This document shows, piece by piece, positions 36,371 through 44,563 of a stretch of 64,000 nucleotides of DNA. The notes under the pieces were generated by a model. The model did no database searches. It had not been told where the DNA came from and saw nothing but the letters and a program-made list of their open reading frames with translations. This DNA is from Prauserella aidingensis (GTDB taxonomy: Bacteria > Actinomycetota > Actinomycetes > Mycobacteriales > Pseudonocardiaceae). The number at the start of each line of letters is the position of its first letter. The first letter of the stretch is position 1. A program made the translations under genes and the position numbers. The DNA lies in assembly GCF_024171865.1 (NCBI RefSeq), contig NZ_JAMTCN010000021.1, positions 1 to 64,000 on the forward strand. Reading direction: 5' to 3'.

Positions 36371-36401
36371 ACTCTGCGACCTCCAGTCGACTGAAGGTCA
36401 A
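36371..36401 (-). promoter_or_regulatory. SoxR-like box in a 19-bp-spacer promoter
   Basis: On the minus strand a -35 TTGACC (36401-36396) is 19 bp from a -10-like CAGAGT (36376-36371), the overlong spacing used by MerR-family activators. The spacer region carries the palindrome ACCTTCAGTCGACTGGAGGT (36398-36379), close to the SoxR consensus ACCTCAAGTTAACTTGAGGT. The predicted start site coincides with the oxidoreductase ATG. No soxR gene is in the window. Confidence 0.65.
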
Positions 36402-36562
36402 GTGTTGTCATTCGAGGACCACTCGACCCGCCGATGATTGTCTTCGCAGCACGATGACACCGCCGTCCGGGTGGTTCACCGTGGTCGGAGACACCATTCC
36501 CACAAGGAAGCGCAAAGCAGCGCCCGTCCCGCCGACAGGTGGGCGCGATCGAGGAGGAAGCC

Positions 36563-37669
36563 GTGCGCATCGCCGTCCCGAAGGAAGTCAAGAAGCACGA
36601 GTACCGGGTTGCTCTGACCCCGGCGGGGGCTCACGAGCTGACCGCGCGCGGCCATCAGGTCTTCGTGGAGGCCGACGCCGGCCTGGGCTCGGCGATCAGG
36701 GACGACGAGTACGTCGCCGCGGGCGCGAAGATCCTGCCGACGGCCGACGACACGTGGTCCGAGGGCGATGTCGTGCTGAAGGTCAAGGAGCCGATCAGCG
36801 AGGAGTACGGCAGGCTGCGCTCGAACCAGGTGCTGTTCACGTATCTGCACCTGGCTGCGGACCGGGCGCTGACCGAGGCGCTGATGTCCGCGGGCACGAC
36901 GTCGATCGCGTACGAGACGGTGCAGCTGCCGAACGGGTCGTTGCCGCTGCTGGCTCCGATGTCGGAGGTGGCGGGCAGGCTGGCTCCGCAGGTGGGTGCG
37001 TACTCGCTGATGCAGCCCGGTGGTGGCCGTGGCGTGCTGATCGGCGGTGTTCCCGGTGTGCACCCCGCGCGGGTGGTCGTGATCGGCGGCGGTGTGGCCG
37101 GTCTGAACGCGGCGCGGATCGCACTGGGCCTGGGCGCCGACGTCGAGGTGCTGGACACGAACGTGGACCGGCTGCGGCAGATCGACAGCGACTTCGGCGG
37201 GCGGATCCGTACGGTGACGTCGAACGCGTTCTCCCTCGAGCAGGCCGTGCTGGAGGCGGATCTGGTGGTCGGCGCCGTACTGGTGGCGGGCGCGAAGGCG
37301 CCGAAGTTGGTGTCGAACGATCTCGTGTCGCGGATGAAGCCGGGCAGTGTGCTGGTGGACATCTCGATCGACCAGGGCGGGTGCTTCGCGGATTCGCGTC
37401 CGACGACGCACGACGAGCCGACGTACCGGGTGCACGACTCGGTGTTCTACTGCGTGGCCAACATGCCGGGCGCGGTGCCGCGGACGTCGACGTACGGCCT
37501 GACGAACGTGACGTTGCCGTACGTGCTGCGGCTCGCCGAGGACGGCTGGGAGGGTGCGCTGCGTGCGGATCCGAACCTGGCGAAGGGGCTGAACACGCAC
37601 GCGGGCGCGTTGACGAACGCTCCGGTCGCGACGGCACACGGTCTGACCCACACGCCCGCCGACCTGTAA
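36563..37669 (+). CDS. ald: Alanine dehydrogenase
   Basis: A 368-residue NAD-dependent enzyme interconverting L-alanine and pyruvate plus ammonia. It starts [18 protein letters not shown] at the GTG at 36563, preceded by GAGGAGGAAG. Substrate-site segments VVLKVKEP and [12 protein letters not shown] carry the Lys and His of the mycobacterial enzyme. The Rossmann motif is [20 protein letters not shown] then [10 protein letters not shown], and [20 protein letters not shown] and [18 protein letters not shown] complete the family pattern. Length is normal. A strong terminator follows nine bases after the stop, so it is a single-gene unit. Confidence 0.96.
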   Translation: MRIAVPKEVKKHEYRVALTPAGAHELTARGHQVFVEADAGLGSAIRDDEYVAAGAKILPTADDTWSEGDVVLKVKEPISEEYGRLRSNQVLFTYLHLAADRALTEALMSAGTTSIAYETVQLPNGSLPLLAPMSEVAGRLAPQVGAYSLMQPGGGRGVLIGGVPGVHPARVVVIGGGVAGLNAARIALGLGADVEVLDTNVDRLRQIDSDFGGRIRTVTSNAFSLEQAVLEADLVVGAVLVAGAKAPKLVSNDLVSRMKPGSVLVDISIDQGGCFADSRPTTHDEPTYRVHDSVFYCVANMPGAVPRTSTYGLTNVTLPYVLRLAEDGWEGALRADPNLAKGLNTHAGALTNAPVATAHGLTHTPADL

Positions 37670-37678
37670 ACCGAGCCT

Positions 37679-37722
37679 CGCGGAGCGGGCCGGTGTCCAC
37701 GGCGGCACCGGCCCGCTCCGCG
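37679..37722 (+). terminator. Terminator of ald
   Basis: CGCGGAGCGGGCCGGTG pairs with CACCGGCCCGCTCCGCG, a 17-bp perfect stem around a 10-nt loop, starting nine bases after the ald stop. There is no U-run, but the stem is very stable. Confidence 0.8.
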
Positions 37723-38433
37723 ACCACGCATCGTGCAAGCCGTCACGTCCCGAACGCCGCCCACTCGCACCGCAGCAGGTTCTCAGCGCGATTCCCCCGC
37801 ATGCGGGTGGTGCCCCCATCCGAGGACAGCGACGAGGTGGTGAATCGGCACGGTTCGTGCACGACGGGGTTCCGCAACCCGACACCCGCCCACGACACGG
37901 ATCCGCCGACCTACGGGGGTCCGGGGGCGAAGCCCTCCGGCCGGGTCCGGGGTCGGACCCCGGAAGACACGAGGTTGAGCGACGCAGGAGCGTGAAAACG
38001 CAGCGTCACGCGACTAGGGGCGGCCCGCTCAACCAGCCTGGGGGTCACCGGGAGCGGGCCGCCACGTACCAGCTTAAGTCGTCGCTCGGCGGTTCGCCGC
38101 CCCGGGGTCGGCAAGTCGCGGCGTTTTTTGTTCACGAATCACCGCTGTTTCCGGGTAACCGTGGACGTCGATACGGCGGATTCCGGCATCGACACACAGA
38201 GTGACCGTTTTCGGACGCGGGCTCGTGGTCGGGCGCCGCGAATCGGCGACCTCTCCATTCTCGACGCGGGCCATGGGGCAGGATGGCGACCGCCACAGTG
38301 ACGGACACCGCGTCCGCCGGTGCTGCGGACCGTCCGGCAGCCCTCGCGGGGCCGGGGTGCCTTGCCGTCGCGTGGTGCGACCGCACGTCAGGCGCGGTCG
38401 CAGGGGCCACAGCGCACCACAAGGGGATGGACA
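37723..38433. other. 710-bp gene-free region with several strong hairpins
   Basis: No frame here is protein-like. The stretch contains a GC-rich self-complementary block at about 37915-37970 (GGGTCCGG... and GGTCGGACCCC). It also has a stem GCGTGA/TCACGC (37990-38011) and a 12-bp perfect stem GGCGGCCCGCTC/GAGCGGGCCGCC (38019-38063). The last part (38064-38433) leads to the ABC gene. Together these could be a structured RNA gene, stacked terminators, or a REP-like repeat cluster. Confidence 0.45.
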
Positions 38434-39513
38434 ATGCACGACGGCAGTGGCCGCATCGCGGTGCAGAACCTCACCAAACACTTCGGGATCGTTCCGGCGG
38501 TCCAGAACCTGAGCTTCACCGTGGAACCGGGCTCGGTCACCGGGTTCCTCGGGCCGAACGGCGCGGGGAAGACGACGACCCTGCGCATGCTGCTCGGACT
38601 GGTGACACCGACATCGGGTGCGGCGACCATCAACGGACGTCCGTATGCACAGCTCGGCAACCCGGCACGGGTCGTCGGGGCCGTGCTGGAGAACGAGGGC
38701 TTCCACTCGGGCCGCACCGCGCGGAACCACCTGCGGGCGTACGCGGCCGCGATCGGTGTTCCGGATCAGCGCGTGGACGAGCTGCTCGGACTCGTGGGCC
38801 TCACCCCCGCGGCGGACCGTCCGGCCGGCAGCTACTCGCTGGGTATGCGGCAGCGGCTGTCACTCGCCACGGCACTGCTGGGCGATCCGCAGGTGCTGGT
38901 GCTCGACGAACCGTCGAACGGCCTGGACCCGGAGGGCATCGCGTGGCTGCGGGGATTCCTGCAGTCGTTCGCGAAGCAGGGCCGCACGGTGCTGGTGTCG
39001 AGTCACCTGCTCTCCGAGGTGGAGCAGATGATCGACCAGGTCGTGATCGTCAGCGCCGGGATGACGCGCTACTACGGCCCGCTCGAACAGTTGCGCGGCG
39101 CGCAGCGTTCCCGGGTGCTGGTGCAGCCCGCCGACGCGAACGCCCTCGTGACCGCGCTGCAGGAGGCGGGCGTCGGCGAGGTGCAGCCGGCCCACGACGG
39201 ACGGGTCGCCGTGACGAACGCCACCGTGCAGCAGATCGGTGACGTCGCCGCGAACGCGGGCGTGGCGGTCTACGGCATGGAGGAGGAAAAGGCCGATCTC
39301 GAGCAGCTGTTCTTCCAGCTGACCAGCCCGCAGTACGTCGGCGGCTCGCTGCCACCTGGCCAACCTCCCCAGCAACCTCCACAGCCGCCACACCAACCGC
39401 CGGGGCCGCCACCCGGGTTCCCACCGGGGCCGCCCGCGGGGCAGCCGCAGAATCCGTACCAGGCCCCGGGCTACCAGCAGCCGGGCCAGCAGGGCTGGGG
39501 AGGTGGCCAGTGA
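38434..39513 (+). CDS. ABC transporter ATP-binding protein with Pro/Gln-rich C-terminal tail
   Basis: A 359-residue ATPase. Walker A is FLGPNGAGKTTTLRML, the signature is the variant YSLGMRQRLSLA, and Walker B is VLVLDEPSNGLDP. The domain ends near residue 230 and is followed by a DrrA-type extension to about 305. The final 50 or so residues are a low-complexity Pro/Gln/Gly tail (QPPQQPPQPPHQPPGPPPGF and on) resembling the disordered tails of actinobacterial membrane-proximal proteins. With the next gene it forms an ABC-2 exporter of unknown substrate. The ATG at 38434 follows AAGGGG; its stop overlaps the permease ATG. Confidence 0.88.
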   Translation: MHDGSGRIAVQNLTKHFGIVPAVQNLSFTVEPGSVTGFLGPNGAGKTTTLRMLLGLVTPTSGAATINGRPYAQLGNPARVVGAVLENEGFHSGRTARNHLRAYAAAIGVPDQRVDELLGLVGLTPAADRPAGSYSLGMRQRLSLATALLGDPQVLVLDEPSNGLDPEGIAWLRGFLQSFAKQGRTVLVSSHLLSEVEQMIDQVVIVSAGMTRYYGPLEQLRGAQRSRVLVQPADANALVTALQEAGVGEVQPAHDGRVAVTNATVQQIGDVAANAGVAVYGMEEEKADLEQLFFQLTSPQYVGGSLPPGQPPQQPPQPPHQPPGPPPGFPPGPPAGQPQNPYQAPGYQQPGQQGWGGGQ

Positions 39514-40403
39514 TGGGCAACCTGATCAAGGCCGAAATGCGCAAGATCATCACCACGAAGAGCTGGTGGGCGCTGCTCATCCCCGCGTTCTTCGCCTCGC
39601 TGCTGTTCGCACTCGGCTGGGGTGCGTTCACCAACGAGGTCGGTGAAGTGCTCAGCAGCACGGAAACCCAGACGATCACCGGGGCGCTCGGCATCGAGAC
39701 CGGCGAACTCCCGATGGGCCTGCTCGCCATCGGTCACGGCATCAACGTCGGCCTGCTGTTCGCGGTGATCCTCGGCGTACTGGCCGTCGCAGGCGAGTAC
39801 GGCAAGAAGACCATCACGACGACGTTCCTGACGGCCCCGAACCGCGCGATGGCACTCGGGGCGAAGATGCTCACCTACAGCGGCTGGGGCGCGCTGTACG
39901 GCCTGGTCGTGTCCGCGGCCGCGAGCCTCGGCATCGCCTTCGTCGTCGACGGCGACCGGATGCCGTCGAGCGGGCAGTGGCTCGCCGTCATCGGCACCTC
40001 GCTGCTCGCGGGCATGCTGGCGACGCTGTTCGGCATCGGTGTCGGTGCCCTGTGGAAGAGTGTGGCGGGCAGCGTCGTCACGATCACCATCTACATGCTG
40101 CTGATCGAGAACGTGTGGGTCTTCGTCAGCTTCGGGTTGTGGCAGGAGAACGTCGCCTGGATGGGCGGCGTGCTGCCGAACGGCACGCTGAACGGCATCG
40201 TCGGTGCAATCGGTGCCGAGGCGTTCGGCGCCGCCGGGGTGAAGATCCCGGGTCTCGAGGCCGAGACCGCATGGGGCCTGCAGTACATCGCAGGCGCACC
40301 GGGGGCATTCTCGTGGTGGGCGTCCGCACTGATCTTCTTCGGCTGGACCATGCTCTTCTTCGGCAGCGGCTGGGCCGTGAACCAAAAGCGCGACATCACG
40401 TAA
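39513..40403 (+). CDS. ABC-2 family transporter permease
   Basis: A 296-residue membrane protein with about six hydrophobic helices (for example SWWALLIPAFFASLLFALGW, GLLFAVILGVLAVAGEY, TIYMLLIENVWVFVSFGLW, ALIFFGWTMLFFGSGWA). It has the cytoplasmic ABC-2 motif GEYGKKTITTTFLTAPNRA. It pairs with the ATPase just upstream; the starts overlap as TGATG. The substrate cannot be inferred. It ends 27 bp before a multidrug-type ABC gene in the same direction, so all three may be one transcript. Confidence 0.87.
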   Translation: MGNLIKAEMRKIITTKSWWALLIPAFFASLLFALGWGAFTNEVGEVLSSTETQTITGALGIETGELPMGLLAIGHGINVGLLFAVILGVLAVAGEYGKKTITTTFLTAPNRAMALGAKMLTYSGWGALYGLVVSAAASLGIAFVVDGDRMPSSGQWLAVIGTSLLAGMLATLFGIGVGALWKSVAGSVVTITIYMLLIENVWVFVSFGLWQENVAWMGGVLPNGTLNGIVGAIGAEAFGAAGVKIPGLEAETAWGLQYIAGAPGAFSWWASALIFFGWTMLFFGSGWAVNQKRDIT

Positions 40404-40430
40404 CAGGCAGGCGACAAGGAGGAACCGGGA

Positions 40431-43400
40431 GTGTCGGGGCGGATCGGCAGCGCGGACAGCGACACCGCGGACACCACCGATCCGCCCGCCGCTCCCGGAC
40501 CCTCCGGCAGCGGCGGCTGGGTACGGCGCATCGCCGCGGCGTGCTGGCGGCACCCGGCCCTGGTCGTCCTCGCGTTCGGTGCCGCCGTCCTCGGCGTCGG
40601 CGTGCAGGCCGCGAGCCCGCTGCTGATCCGCGAGGGCGTCGACGGCGCCGTAGCCGGGTCGACCGCCGACCTGCCGTGGCTGGCCGCCGCGCTCCTCGCG
40701 TTGCACCTGCTGGCGTTCGGCGCCGCGTTCGGCAGGCGCTACGTCGGCGGCAGGCTCGCCCTCGACGTCCAGCACGATCTCCGGCAGTCGGTGTTCGCCG
40801 CGGTGTCCCGACTCGACGGCGGCACACAGGACTCGCTGCGCACCGGGCAGATCGTCTCGCGCGCCATCACCGACTTGCAGCTCGTCACCGGGTTCCTGAT
40901 GCAGGTGCCGCTCTCGGCCGGGTCGGTCGTGTTCGCGGTGCTGGCGCTCGGCGCGATGCTGTGGATGTCGCCGCTGCTGACGGTGATCGCACTGATCGTC
41001 GGCCCCGCGGTCGCGATCGTCCTCGCGGTGAGCAGGCGCAAGCTGTTCCCCGCGACGTGGTCGGCCCAGCAGCGTGCCGCCGAGATCGCCCAGCACGTCG
41101 AGGAGACCGTCACCGGCGTGCGCGTCGTCAAGGGCTTCGGCCAGGAGCAACGTGAGACCGGCAGGCTCTCCGACTCGGCGCGCAGGCTGTTCGCCGAACG
41201 GCTCCGCGCCGCGAAACTGTCGGCCGTTCCCACCGCGACGACCGGCGCACTGCCCGCGGCGGGCCAGATCGCCGTACTCGCGGTCGGCGGCATCCTCGCC
41301 CTCAGGGGTCAGATCAGTCTCGGCACCTTCCTGGCGTTCGCCACGTACGTCTCGTCGCTCACCGGACCGGCACGCATGCTCGCGAGCCTCGTCGTGCAGG
41401 CGCAGCTCACGCGCGCGGGTGCGGAACGCGTACACGAGCTCATCGACGCCCAGCCCGAGGTGCGGGAGCGGGCCGACCCGGAACCGGTCCCCGACGGGCC
41501 GCTCGACGTCGAACTGGACGACGTGCGGTTCGGCTATACTCGGTCCGAACCGGTTCTCGACGGCTTGTCCCTGCGCGCCGAACCCGGCGAGACCCTCGCA
41601 GTCGTCGGCACCGCCGGTTCCGGCAAGTCGACGATCTCGCTGCTGCTCCCCCGCTTCTACGACGTGCACGAGGGTGCGGTGCGCCTCGGCGGCGCCGACG
41701 TGCGCGAGCTCGGGCTGACCGACCTGCGCCGCACCGTGGGCGTGGTGTTCGAAGAGGCGTTCCTGTTCTCGACGTCCGTGCGGGACAACATCGCCTACGG
41801 CAGGCCGGACGCCTCCGACGAGGAGGTGATCGCTGCGGCCAGGGCGGCCGAGGCCCACGAGTTCATCGCCGCACTCCCCGACGGGTACGACACCCAGGTG
41901 GGCGAGCGCGGGCTCACGCTGTCCGGCGGACAGCGGCAGCGCCTCGGCCTGGCACGGGCACTCCTCACCGATCCGCGCGTGCTGATCCTCGACGACGCGA
42001 CGTCGGCCGTCGACACCGCCACCGAGGCCGCCATCCACGACACGCTGCGCGGCGTCATGCGCGACCGCACGACGCTGTTGATCGCCCACCGTCGCTCCAC
42101 CCTCGCGCTGGCCGACCGGATCGCGGTGCTCGACGGGGGCCGCGTCGTCGACGTGGGCACCGCCGGGGAGCTCGAGGCGCGCTGCCCGCTGTACCGCGAA
42201 CTGGTGTCCGGCCCCGGCGACGACGCCGAGGAACCCGGTCACCGCGTGCCGCCCGAGCCCGGCGAGGGCGGCATCACCCCGGACCTGTGGCCCCGAGCCG
42301 CTACCGGACAGGCCGATGCAGGCCGCGCGGACGCGGAACCGGCCGGGCCCGATTCGTCGAGACCGGCGGTGTCGACGAGGTCGCAGGCCACGGGCCGGGG
42401 CGGCGGCCCCGGCGGGCACGCCTCGCTCGACCTGCCACCGACGCCGGAGCTGCTCGACAGGGTCAGCGCACTCCCGCCCGCCACGGACCGGCCCGACCTC
42501 GGCGAGCTCGACCCCACCGCGCCCGATCCTCGGTTCCGGCTCGCGAGCCTGCTGCGCCCGGTCCGCGGACTGCTGGCCGCGGTCATCGCGTTCGTGGCGA
42601 TCGACGCACTGGCGACGATCGCCGTACCCGCCCTCTACCAACGCGGTGTCGACGACGGCGTGCGCACCGGCGCCGAGTCCGTCGTCCTCGTCGCGGCCGC
42701 GATCGGCCTCGTGGTGATCGCGGCGGACTGGCTCGCGATCGCGCTGCAGACCCGGCTGACCGCCCGTACCGGCGAGTCGGTGCTGTACCTGTTGCGGGTG
42801 CGCAGCTACGCCCACCTGCAACGACTCGGGCTCGACTACTACGAGCGCGAGCTGTCGGGACGGATCATGACGCGCATGACCACCGACGTCGACGCGCTGT
42901 CGACGTTCCTGCAGACCGGCCTCGCCACGGCCGTCGTCAGCGTGCTGACCCTGGCGGGCATCAGCGTGGCCCTCGTCGTCACCGCGCCAGGACTGTCGCT
43001 GTACGTGTTCGCCGTACTGCCGGTGCTCCTGGTCGCGACGGTGCTGTTCCGCAGACGTGCCTCGGCCGCCTACACCGAGGCACGCGAACGGGTCAGCGCC
43101 GTGAACGCCGACATGCAGGAGAACGTCAGCGGGCTCCGCGTCGCCCAGGCCTACACGCGTGAGGAGCGCTCGGCCCGCGACTTCGCCTCCCGCAGCGACG
43201 CCTACCGCCGCTCCCGCCTGCGCGCGCAGCGGTACGTCGCGACGTACTTCCCGTTCGTGACCCTGCTGTCCGGCATCGCGGAGGTCCTGGTGCTCACGGC
43301 GGGGGCGACCGGGGTGGCGAGCGGAGAACTCTCCCCCGGCGTGCTGATGGCCTTCCTGCTCTACCTCGGGCTGTTCTTCTCGCCGGTGCAGCAGCTGTCG

Positions 43401-44318
43401 ACGGTGTTCGACGGCTATCAGCAGGCGAAGGTCGGCCTGCGGCGGATCGGCGACCTGCTGCGCACGCCGACGTCGGTGCCACCGCCCGAACACCCGGTCA
43501 CCGTCCCCGAACGGCTGCGCGGCGACGTCGAGCTCGACGACGTCGGCTTCCACTACCCCGGCACCGAGACGCCCGCGCTCGCCGGCGTCTCGCTGACCGT
43601 GCCCGCGGGCACCACGATCGCGTTCGTCGGTGCGACCGGTGCCGGCAAGTCGACGGCCGTCAAGCTGCTCGCCCGCTTCTACGACGCCACGACCGGCACG
43701 GTGCGGATCGACGGCGTCGACGTGCGGGACTACGACCCGGCGGCCCTGCGCGCCCGCGTGGGCGTCGTGCCGCAGGAGCCGCACCTGTTCGTCGGTTCCG
43801 TGGCCGACAACGTCCGCTACGGCAGACCCGACGCCACCGACGCGGAGGTGGAGGCGGCCGTCCGTGCGGTGGGCGCGATCGAGGGCGTCGCCGCACTGCC
43901 GGAAGGGTTCGCCCAGCAGGTCGGCGAACGTGGGCGCTCGTTGTCGGCGGGGCAGCGGCAGCTCGTCGCGCTCGCCAGGGCCGAGCTCGTCGACCCCGAC
44001 GTGCTGCTCCTCGACGAGGCGACCGCCGCACTCGACCCCGCAACCGAGGACGCCGTCCTGCGCGCCACCGACCGCCTCGCGGCCACGCGCACCACGTTCG
44101 TCGTCGCCCACCGGCTCGCGACGGCCGCGCGCGCCGACCGCATCGTCGTGCTCGACCACGGCCGGGTCGTCGAGGACGGCTCGCACGCCGAACTGCTCGC
44201 CGCCGACGGGGCGTACGCCCGGCTGTGGCGCCTCGGCGACGGCGCGGCGGCCGACACCTCTGGCGAGGGCGCCCCCGCGACCGGGTCAGCGGCGGCAGGT
44301 TCCCCACCGTCCGGCTGA
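40431..44318 (+). CDS. Fused double ABC exporter (TMD-NBD-TMD-NBD), one degenerate ATP site
   Basis: A 1295-residue protein joining two type IV exporter halves. Half 1: membrane domain (about 30-330), Walker A VVGTAGSGKST (about 390-400), signature LSGGQRQRLGLARALL, and Walker B VLILDDATSAVD, where Asp replaces the catalytic Glu. A disordered linker spans about 590-700. Half 2: membrane domain (about 715-1000), Walker A FVGATGAGKST (about 1063-1073), signature LSAGQRQLVALARAEL, Walker B VLLLDEATAALD with the normal Glu. Heterodimeric exporters such as TM287/288 have the same asymmetry but as separate subunits. The GTG start at 40431 has AAGGAGG upstream. Probably exports lipophilic drugs or lipids. 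Confidence 0.9.
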   Translation: MSGRIGSADSDTADTTDPPAAPGPSGSGGWVRRIAAACWRHPALVVLAFGAAVLGVGVQAASPLLIREGVDGAVAGSTADLPWLAAALLALHLLAFGAAFGRRYVGGRLALDVQHDLRQSVFAAVSRLDGGTQDSLRTGQIVSRAITDLQLVTGFLMQVPLSAGSVVFAVLALGAMLWMSPLLTVIALIVGPAVAIVLAVSRRKLFPATWSAQQRAAEIAQHVEETVTGVRVVKGFGQEQRETGRLSDSARRLFAERLRAAKLSAVPTATTGALPAAGQIAVLAVGGILALRGQISLGTFLAFATYVSSLTGPARMLASLVVQAQLTRAGAERVHELIDAQPEVRERADPEPVPDGPLDVELDDVRFGYTRSEPVLDGLSLRAEPGETLAVVGTAGSGKSTISLLLPRFYDVHEGAVRLGGADVRELGLTDLRRTVGVVFEEAFLFSTSVRDNIAYGRPDASDEEVIAAARAAEAHEFIAALPDGYDTQVGERGLTLSGGQRQRLGLARALLTDPRVLILDDATSAVDTATEAAIHDTLRGVMRDRTTLLIAHRRSTLALADRIAVLDGGRVVDVGTAGELEARCPLYRELVSGPGDDAEEPGHRVPPEPGEGGITPDLWPRAATGQADAGRADAEPAGPDSSRPAVSTRSQATGRGGGPGGHASLDLPPTPELLDRVSALPPATDRPDLGELDPTAPDPRFRLASLLRPVRGLLAAVIAFVAIDALATIAVPALYQRGVDDGVRTGAESVVLVAAAIGLVVIAADWLAIALQTRLTARTGESVLYLLRVRSYAHLQRLGLDYYERELSGRIMTRMTTDVDALSTFLQTGLATAVVSVLTLAGISVALVVTAPGLSLYVFAVLPVLLVATVLFRRRASAAYTEARERVSAVNADMQENVSGLRVAQAYTREERSARDFASRSDAYRRSRLRAQRYVATYFPFVTLLSGIAEVLVLTAGATGVASGELSPGVLMAFLLYLGLFFSPVQQLSTVFDGYQQAKVGLRRIGDLLRTPTSVPPPEHPVTVPERLRGDVELDDVGFHYPGTETPALAGVSLTVPAGTTIAFVGATGAGKSTAVKLLARFYDATTGTVRIDGVDVRDYDPAALRARVGVVPQEPHLFVGSVADNVRYGRPDATDAEVEAAVRAVGAIEGVAALPEGFAQQVGERGRSLSAGQRQLVALARAELVDPDVLLLDEATAALDPATEDAVLRATDRLAATRTTFVVAHRLATAARADRIVVLDHGRVVEDGSHAELLAADGAYARLWRLGDGAAADTSGEGAPATGSAAAGSPPSG

Positions 44319-44563
44319 TCGGCCGCGACCGACCCCAGCGAAACCGGCATGAGACCGGTCACGAAAACCTGCGCCGGTCGCGGGGGTCGGCGAGGGTCAG
44401 GTGTACGCCCGACGACCGGTATCGATTCAGTGAGAAATCCGGGTTGCCCCACGCCGGCGGATCCGGCGTCAAGTGCGAGTTCGGTGACCGAGCCGGCAGC
44501 ACGGGGGTTAGCCTGGTACGCGCGTAATTGGCACATCGAGACAGATAGAGGCGAGTCCAAGCC
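44319..44563. other. Intergenic region and promoter of kgd
   Basis: The region holds a CCGGCGGATCCGG inverted repeat around 44455-44467 and a short AT-richer segment with GGTACGCGCGTAATTGG near 44515-44531 that probably contains the kgd promoter. No coding frame is credible. No recognised operator was found. Confidence 0.4.

Noticed and set aside
35236-37995. 919-codon plus-strand frame across the quinone oxidoreductase and ald
   Set aside because: It runs out of frame through ald and opposite the oxidoreductase; no protein-like pattern.
37857-38204. Small protein in the post-ald region
   Set aside because: Arg/Gly/Pro-rich translation through hairpins, with no start signal.
39471-44186. 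1571-codon open frame on the minus strand opposite the ABC genes
   Set aside because: It is the antisense shadow of high-GC coding DNA: Arg/Gly/His-rich composition, no domain, and it covers three well-identified genes on the other strand.
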